Positions 37,430 through 42,155 of a stretch of 42,155 nt of DNA are shown here, in pieces. The stretch covers positions 49,866 through 92,020 of the forward strand of contig PKUF01000007.1 in the NCBI GenBank assembly GCA_002869635.1. The letters run 5' to 3'. A program made the translations under genes and the position numbers. The notes under the pieces are model-generated. The model was not told the DNA's origin. It searched no databases and saw nothing but the letters and a program-made list of their open reading frames with translations. This DNA is from Desulfuromonas sp. (GTDB lineage: Bacteria; Desulfobacterota; Desulfuromonadia; Desulfuromonadales; BM515). Numbering within the stretch: the first letter of the stretch is position 1; each line of letters begins with the position of its first letter.

Positions 37430-38023
37430 ATGGAAAACATTCGGGAAGAAGTCAAAGAACTCCAGATCGGCCTTAAGGTCCGTCGCCTGCGTCAAGACCG
37501 GCGGATGACCCTGCAAGACCTCGCCGAGGCGACCGGCCTCTCCAAGCCACTTCTCTCCCAGGTTGAAAACGAACAGGTCATCCCCCCCTTAGCGACCCTG
37601 CTACGCATCTCCAAGGCCCTTAAAGTCGAGCTGCACTCCTTCTTTCAAGAAGAGGGAAGCACCGCCAAATGCATTTTGGTGCGAGCCGGTCAGAGCCGAA
37701 AACTCTCGCGTCGCCTCAACCGCGACGAGACGCCCCCCTACACCTACCACTCTCTCGCCTTTGGCAAAAAACACCGCAACCTCGAACCCTTCCTTATCGA
37801 ATTCGAAGCCCGCACTTGGCAGGACGACCTGATGGTCAGCCATAGCGGTGAAGAGTTTGTTTTTCTCCTTGAAGGGGAGCTCGCTTTTCATTATGGCGAC
37901 GAGGTGATGCACCTCACCCCTGGCGACTCGGTCTATTACGATTCCAACGAACCCCACGGCTATCTGGTGCGTAGTGCCGTCCGCCCTCGAGCAGTGGCGG
38001 TAGTCTACTCCCGCGAACCATAA
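37430..38023 (+). CDS. XRE-family regulator with C-terminal cupin
   Basis: 197 aa. HTH_3 at residues about 12-66 (VRRLRQDRRMTLQDLAEATGLSKPLLSQVENEQVIPP), linker, and a cupin barrel at about 105-195 with HSGEEFVFLLEGELAFHYG and DSVYYDSNEPHG. This is the SinR/PuuR-like architecture; the cupin senses a small molecule. It precedes elbB by 31 nt, so it may control itself and that gene. Ligand not determinable. Confidence 0.9.
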   Translation: MENIREEVKELQIGLKVRRLRQDRRMTLQDLAEATGLSKPLLSQVENEQVIPPLATLLRISKALKVELHSFFQEEGSTAKCILVRAGQSRKLSRRLNRDETPPYTYHSLAFGKKHRNLEPFLIEFEARTWQDDLMVSHSGEEFVFLLEGELAFHYGDEVMHLTPGDSVYYDSNEPHGYLVRSAVRPRAVAVVYSREP

Positions 38024-38054
38024 TCTCTTTCTCCCCTCGAACAGGAGGCGATCA

Positions 38055-38711
38055 ATGGCAAAAGTTGGCGTAGTTCTCTGCGGTTGTGGCGTCTATGACG
38101 GCAGCGAAATCCATGAAGCAGTCATCACCCTGCTCGCTCTTGATCGCGCGGGCGTTGAAATTGTCTGCATGGCTCCGAACATTCCACAGATGCATGTGGT
38201 CAATCACCTCACCGGCGACGTCGTCGAAGGCGAGAACCGCAATGTGCTGGTTGAGTCGGCCCGCATCGCCCGCGGCGCGATTCGTGATCTCGCCGAGGTT
38301 AACGCAAACGAGCTTGATGCGGTGATTATCCCCGGCGGCTTCGGTGCCGCTAAGAACCTCTGTGACTTTGCCGTCGCCGGCAGCGACTGTCAGGTCAACC
38401 CCGATCTCTCCTGTCTGGTCCAGTCGATGGTGGCGGCGAAAAAACCGGTAGGGGCTCTCTGTATCGCCCCGGCACCTCTTGCCAAGATCCTTGGAGAAAT
38501 CGCACCAGAGGTGACCATCGGCAGCGACGCCGCAACCGCCTCAGCCCTTGAGGGTATGGGAGCCAAACATATCGATTGTCCGGTCGATTGTTGTGTTGTT
38601 GATAAGCAACACAAACTTGTGACTTCTCCGGCGTACATGCTGGCAGGTCGGATCAGTGAAGCCGCTGCCGGGATCGAAAAAGCGGTCGCTGAACTCCTCG
38701 CCCTGCTCTAG
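38055..38711 (+). CDS. elbB: ElbB/ES1 family glyoxalase-like protein
   Basis: 218 aa, SD AGGAGG. DJ-1/PfpI-type fold: VVLCGCGVYDGSEIHEAV at the N-terminus, VIIPGGFGAAKNLCDFAV, and the nucleophile elbow GALCIAPAPLA with the conserved Cys. ElbB is linked by association to isoprenoid synthesis and shows glyoxalase activity in E. coli; the true role is unsettled. It lies between the regulator and the rubredoxin gene. Confidence 0.92.
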   Translation: MAKVGVVLCGCGVYDGSEIHEAVITLLALDRAGVEIVCMAPNIPQMHVVNHLTGDVVEGENRNVLVESARIARGAIRDLAEVNANELDAVIIPGGFGAAKNLCDFAVAGSDCQVNPDLSCLVQSMVAAKKPVGALCIAPAPLAKILGEIAPEVTIGSDAATASALEGMGAKHIDCPVDCCVVDKQHKLVTSPAYMLAGRISEAAAGIEKAVAELLALL

Positions 38712-38743
38712 GAGCCCCCTAAACGACACAACAGGAGATCGGT

Positions 38744-38948
38744 ATGAATATGCACCGTTGCCTGATCTGTGACTATCTCTATCATCCGCAAGAGGGAGAC
38801 CCGAGTGCGGGGATCACTCCCGGTCCCCCCTTTTCAGACCTGCCTGACGACTGGTTGCCGCCCTTTGTGCGGCACCGACAAAAGCAACTTCGAGCCGGCC
38901 TGGTCCTTTAACGAGAGTCTGCGACACGCCCATGTCCCACCCCCCTGA
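38744..38948 (+). pseudogene. Rubredoxin gene disrupted by a +1 frameshift at its second CxxC
   Basis: ATG at 38744 (SD AGGAG) gives MNMHRCLICDYLYHPQEGDPSAG, then PGPPFSDLPDDW: the first CxxC and the GDP..GI..G..F.DLPDDW core of rubredoxin. Just after DDWL the frame turns into PPFVRHRQKQL and stops at 38909. One base out of frame, from 38868, CGTDKSNFEPAWSFNESLRHAHVPPP resumes, with the expected second Cys-Gly and an FEP end. TTG-CCGC-CCT is seen where TTG-TGC-CCT (Leu-Cys-Pro) is expected, so one extra base and loss of the third Cys codon. The remade frame ends at 38948, overlapping lipA by 17 nt. Single-Fe electron carrier, if functional. First-loop CDY (not CGY) is a minor variant. Confidence 0.85.
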
Positions 38949-39810
38949 TGCACGACGCAAACCCGCGTGGCTGAAAGTCCGTTTTCCCGGCGGCCCCAAC
39001 TGGGGCCGCATCCATCGCTACCACCTTGATCAAGGGTTGCATTCGGTCTGCCGTAGCGCAGCCTGCCCGAATCAAGGGGAGTGCTGGGATAAGGGAATCG
39101 CCACGTTTATGATCCTTGGCGACCGTTGCACCCGGGACTGCCGCTTCTGCAACGTACGCCACGATACTCCCCGCCCCGTCGATTTTAAAGAAGGCGAAAA
39201 AGTAGCGCAAGCGGTGACTGAACTCAAACTTCGCCACGCAGTCATCACCTCGGTGACCCGTGACGATCTCCCCGATGGCGGCGCGAGTGCCTTTATCGCC
39301 TTGGTCGAAGCACTGCGGCGACAGGCCCCCGGTTGCCGCGTCGAACTTCTTATCCCTGACCTTGCCGGCAATCTGGACGCTCTCAAAACTCTGCTCTCCT
39401 GCGACATTGACATCCTCGGTCACAACCTCGAAACCGTCCCACGCCTCTACCCGGTCGTGCGTTCGGGTGCCGACTATCAACGCTCTCTTGAGCTTCTGGC
39501 CCAAACCCGCCACCTCAAACCGACCCTGCTGACCAAAACAGGGCTGATGCTCGGTCTAGGGGAAACAGAAGAGGAAGTACGCACCGTCATGCGGGATCTG
39601 CGCCGTGTCGACTGCAACATGCTCACCCTCGGTCAATATCTCGCCCCGACCCGACACCACCATCGGGTCGCCGCCTATATCGAGCCGGAACACTTTGCGG
39701 CACTGAAAGATGAGGCTCTGACCCTCGGTTTTGACCAGGTGGAGTCCGGTCCCCTGGTCCGCTCTTCCTATCACGCAGAAGAACAATTCGACAACCGCGA
39801 TGGGGGCTGA
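38932..39810 (+). CDS. lipA: Lipoyl synthase
   Basis: 292 aa. Auxiliary cluster motif C-x4-C-x5-C at residues 40, 45 and 51 (CRSAACPNQGEC), radical-SAM motif C-x3-C-x2-C at 66, 70 and 73 (CTRDCRFC), and C-terminal VRSSYHAEE with the conserved Arg-Ser-Ser-Tyr ligand. Inserts two sulfurs into octanoyl groups on E2 or GcvH. It overlaps the rubredoxin frame, suggesting coupling; rubredoxin could be an electron donor, which is inference. Confidence 0.95.
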   Translation: MSHPPDARRKPAWLKVRFPGGPNWGRIHRYHLDQGLHSVCRSAACPNQGECWDKGIATFMILGDRCTRDCRFCNVRHDTPRPVDFKEGEKVAQAVTELKLRHAVITSVTRDDLPDGGASAFIALVEALRRQAPGCRVELLIPDLAGNLDALKTLLSCDIDILGHNLETVPRLYPVVRSGADYQRSLELLAQTRHLKPTLLTKTGLMLGLGETEEEVRTVMRDLRRVDCNMLTLGQYLAPTRHHHRVAAYIEPEHFAALKDEALTLGFDQVESGPLVRSSYHAEEQFDNRDGG

Positions 39811-39849
39811 GTGGCCCGACAACCCAACCTCAGCACGCTCCACCGCTTT

Positions 39850-39880
39850 TTGCTGGCCGAGTGCGGCGAGCTGTTATATA
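39850..39880 (+). promoter_or_regulatory. Extended -10 promoter of hemL
   Basis: TTGCTG (39850-39855) and TATATA (39875-39880), spacer 19, with TG one base upstream of the -10 (TGTTATATA), an extended -10 that tolerates the long spacer. Confidence 0.45.
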
Positions 39881-39897
39881 GTTTGAAGCTGTTTTCG

Positions 39898-39915
39898 GAG
39901 CCATTGAAATGGCTC
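39898..39915. repeat. Perfect inverted repeat in the hemL leader
   Basis: GAGCCATT-ga-AATGGCTC, 8-bp arms, lying just downstream of the predicted start and about 40 nt before the hemL ATG. Could be an operator or a 5' stabilising hairpin. Confidence 0.6.
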
Positions 39916-39956
39916 TACGTCTGTAATTCTCTAATACAAGTCTCAAGGGGGTCTCC

Positions 39957-41246
39957 ATGAACCACACCCAATCGTCCAACCTGTTCAACGCGGCCAAGAA
40001 ACGGATCCCCGGTGGGGTCAACAGCCCGGTTCGCGCCTTTAAATCGGTCGGTTGCGATCCGGTCTTCATCTCCCGCGCCGCCGGACCCTATATCTACGAT
40101 GCTGACGACAACCGTTATATCGACTATGTCGGCTCCTGGGGCCCGATGATCCTCGGCCACTGCCACCCCAAGGTGGTGGAGGCGATTCAGAAGACCGCCG
40201 CCAGCGGCGCCTCTTTCGGTGCGCCGACTCCGCTCGAGACCGAGCTGGCCGAGATGGTCTGCGAAGCCTATCCCAATATCGAGATGGTGCGTATGGTCTC
40301 CTCCGGCACCGAAGCGACCATGAGCGCCATTCGTCTTGCCCGCGGCTACACCGGCCGCGACAAGATCCTCAAATTCGACGGCTGCTACCACGGTCACGCC
40401 GACTCCCTGCTGGTCAAAGCTGGTTCAGGCGCCGCAACTTTCGGCGTTCCGACTTCTCCGGGAGTTCCGGCCGATCTCGCCAAGTATACCCTGACCGCCA
40501 CCTACAATGATCTTGACGAAACCAAGAGCATGATTGCCGCCAATAAGGGTGAGGTCGCCTGCATCATCCTCGAGCCGATCGCTGGCAACATGGGGTGCGT
40601 TCCTCCCCGTCCTGGCTTCCTCGAAGGGTTGCGCGCGCTGTGCGACAGCGAAGGGATCGTCCTTATCATCGATGAGGTTATGACCGGCTTCCGCGTTGCC
40701 TATGGCGGAGCACAAGAGCGCTTCGGGGTCCGTGGCGACCTCGTCTGCCTCGGCAAAATCATCGGTGGTGGCCTCCCCGTCGGCGCCTTCGGTGGCAAAA
40801 AAGAGATCATGGAGAACCTCTCTCCCGACGGCGGCGTCTACCAGGCCGGCACCCTTTCCGGCAACCCGCTCGCCATGAGCGCCGGGATCGCCACCTTGAG
40901 TCTCCTTAAGGAGCCGGGCTTCTACGACCAGATCGAAGAGAAGAGTGCTTATCTTGAAAAAGGGCTCCTCGAAGCGGCGAAAGAGGCCCCCTTTGCCACC
41001 TGCTGGCAGCGGGTCGGCGGAATGTTCTGCACCTACTTCACCGAAGGCCCAGTCCACTCCTTTGCCGATGCGGCCAAGAGTGACACCGCATCGTTTGGGA
41101 CCTTTTTCCGCTCCATGCTTGATGCCGGGATCAATCTCGCCCCAAGCCAGTTTGAAGCGGGCTTCATGAGCGTCGCCCACAGCCAGGACGATCTCGACCA
41201 AACCATTGAGGCCGCAACCGCCGCCTTCCGCGCCCTGGAGGCCTAA
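39957..41246 (+). CDS. hemL: Glutamate-1-semialdehyde 2,1-aminomutase
   Basis: 429 aa, SD GGGGG. Class III aminotransferase fold: [11 protein letters not shown] at the N-terminus, [30 protein letters not shown] (PLP Asp) and Lys267 in [16 protein letters not shown] (Schiff base), then [14 protein letters not shown]. Makes 5-aminolevulinate in the C5 pathway, the heme route needed for the many cytochromes of such organisms. Single gene with leader palindrome and downstream hairpin. Confidence 0.97.
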   Translation: MNHTQSSNLFNAAKKRIPGGVNSPVRAFKSVGCDPVFISRAAGPYIYDADDNRYIDYVGSWGPMILGHCHPKVVEAIQKTAASGASFGAPTPLETELAEMVCEAYPNIEMVRMVSSGTEATMSAIRLARGYTGRDKILKFDGCYHGHADSLLVKAGSGAATFGVPTSPGVPADLAKYTLTATYNDLDETKSMIAANKGEVACIILEPIAGNMGCVPPRPGFLEGLRALCDSEGIVLIIDEVMTGFRVAYGGAQERFGVRGDLVCLGKIIGGGLPVGAFGGKKEIMENLSPDGGVYQAGTLSGNPLAMSAGIATLSLLKEPGFYDQIEEKSAYLEKGLLEAAKEAPFATCWQRVGGMFCTYFTEGPVHSFADAAKSDTASFGTFFRSMLDAGINLAPSQFEAGFMSVAHSQDDLDQTIEAATAAFRALEA

Positions 41247-41257
41247 GTTTTTTTACA

Positions 41258-41293
41258 AGTAAGGGCCTGTCACCGTTGTGACAGGCCCTTACT
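41258..41293. terminator. Strong hairpin after hemL without a U-tract
   Basis: A perfect 16-bp stem AGTAAGGGCCTGTCAC/GTGACAGGCCCTTACT with a CGTT loop. No T-run follows on the plus strand (T7 lies before the hairpin), so it is an atypical terminator, an mRNA-3'-end protector, or a terminator for the minus strand. Confidence 0.6.
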
Positions 41294-41308
41294 CATTTGG
41301 GGCCACGA

Positions 41309-42155
41309 ATGAGAATGAGACGTCTCTTCATGTTTGCCCTTCTCGGGGGGGGGCTTTTCATTGCAGCCTTAATGTTGCTCAAGATGTGGCTCGCCCCGAG
41401 TTCATGGAGCGAGTCGACCTTTCACATTGACGACTCCCCCATCACCATCCCTCCCCAGCAAGAACAGACCCTGACCCTCACCGGCGAAGGTCTTTCCGAC
41501 GACATTTCCCTCTGGTTGGTACCAGAAGTCGACGACCGCCTCGCCATCCGCTCACGCCTCAAACTCTGGGGTAATCCGCAAACTATATTGCAACACAACG
41601 ACCTTCTCTATATCGGGGTTGGAGGCAAAGGCCTGGTCGTCGTTAATGCACAGGATCCGCTACACCCAAAAATTCTCAGCAGCGTTCCCCTGCCTGGCCA
41701 ACCAATTAAACTGGTCATGAAGGGAAATCACCTCTATCAAGCCGCCGGTAAAGCTGGCGTACAGATCCTCTCACTCGATGACCCGAAAAAACCTCAACTC
41801 CTTAGAACCATCGCAACAGACACCTCGGTCTCGGGTATTGCCGTCACCGATCAAGGTTTGCTGGCCATCTCGGCATTCAAAGGCGACGTCAAACTCTACG
41901 ATGCTTTCTCGGCCCCCCCAAAACCGCTCTGCACCATACCCAGTCATGGTGGAACAACACGCGACATTCTCTTTCACGACGATTTTCTTTTGATCGCTAA
42001 AAGAGGAGATGGAATCATTGTTGTTGATATAAGTGACCCAATCCACCCCCAGGAGATAGGACGAACTCCTCTTGAAGGAGTTCCGTCAAACCTTGTTTTT
42101 TCTCCACCATGGATCATTGCCTCGGTTCAGAAACCGGGGTATGTCACAAAAGAGA
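41309..42155 (+). CDS. Membrane-anchored LVIVD-repeat (beta-propeller-like) protein, 5' part
   Basis: Open to the window end (282 codons visible). ATG 41309 (GGGG upstream) or ATG 41315. N-terminal MRMRRLFMFALLGGGLFIAALMLLK is a single TM anchor or uncleaved signal. The exported part first has TIPPQQEQTLTLTGEG, then repeats of about 42 residues with the LVIVD pattern: GLVVVNAQDPLHPKILSSVPL, GVQILSLDDPKKPQLLRTI and GIIVVDISDPIHPQEIGRT. Such repeats form periplasmic or surface propellers used for binding. Function unknown; the C-terminus lies outside the window. Confidence 0.75.
   Translation, partial: MRMRRLFMFALLGGGLFIAALMLLKMWLAPSSWSESTFHIDDSPITIPPQQEQTLTLTGEGLSDDISLWLVPEVDDRLAIRSRLKLWGNPQTILQHNDLLYIGVGGKGLVVVNAQDPLHPKILSSVPLPGQPIKLVMKGNHLYQAAGKAGVQILSLDDPKKPQLLRTIATDTSVSGIAVTDQGLLAISAFKGDVKLYDAFSAPPKPLCTIPSHGGTTRDILFHDDFLLIAKRGDGIIVVDISDPIHPQEIGRTPLEGVPSNLVFSPPWIIASVQKPGYVTKE

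Overview
The window reads as a chromosomal piece of a Gram-negative, largely anaerobic deltaproteobacterium, most likely of the Desulfuromonadales (Geobacter/Desulfuromonas/Pelobacter group). This is inferred from gene content: single-chain pyruvate:ferredoxin oxidoreductase, an MglA/MglB pair, a DUF3373-type outer-membrane barrel beside a small c-type cytochrome, futalosine-pathway menaquinone genes, rubredoxin, GluQRS, and a tRNA-Ser/SRP RNA/dnaX/ybaB/recR cluster. No database search was possible. Most of the DNA is GC-rich and densely coding; only about 12.7-14.2 kb is clearly AT-rich.

Layout. 1-8.4 kb: end of a biotinyl-domain protein, a zinc-ribbon gene, MFS transporter and gluQ, a divergent Rrf2 regulator, an apparent small-RNA gene, the operon 89-aa protein-rluD-pgeF (minus strand), and a large chemoreceptor. 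8.4-12.6 kb: barrel protein and monoheme cytochrome (minus), then ettA. 12.7-14.2 kb: AT-rich island with a two-TM protein and a small partner. 14.3-19.6 kb: TPR gene, lipoprotein, glpD-pepA, a 59-aa zinc-ribbon gene and a cold-shock gene. 19.7-22.4 kb: unknown gene-mqnB-mqnD, joined by ATGA overlaps. 22.4-27.3 kb: tolQ-tolR-tolA-tolB-pal-cpoB. 27.4-32.2 kb: mglB-mglA and nifJ/por (minus). 32.3-35.5 kb: tRNA-Ser(GGA)-ffs-dnaX-ybaB-recR (minus). 35.6-42.2 kb: carbonic anhydrase, J-domain and HAD genes, XRE-cupin regulator, elbB, rubredoxin, lipA, hemL and the start of a beta-propeller-like membrane protein.

Functional grouping. The tol-pal genes form an envelope-constriction module. mqnB and mqnD belong to menaquinone synthesis, and glpD delivers electrons to quinone. 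PFOR, rubredoxin, LipA and the cytochrome fit an anaerobic Fe-S/heme-rich metabolism. dnaX, recR, ettA and rluD are housekeeping information-processing genes.

Points that stand out. (1) Three conserved genes are broken at highly conserved positions: tolQ has an in-frame TGA, ybaB an in-frame TAG, and the rubredoxin gene a frameshift at its second CxxC. Each break has a further apparent change beside it, which may mean sequence error or real decay. (2) A minus-strand small-RNA gene near 3.6-3.7 kb has a strong sigma70-type promoter, two hairpins, a U8 terminator and an anti-Shine-Dalgarno-like loop. (3) dnaX carries the heptamer A AAA AAG at codons 411-413 with a -1 stop nine codons later, suggesting a programmed gamma subunit. 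(4) A perfect 16-bp palindrome sits over the predicted start site of the TPR gene. (5) glpD looks leaderless. (6) The AT-rich two-gene cassette has no recognised function.
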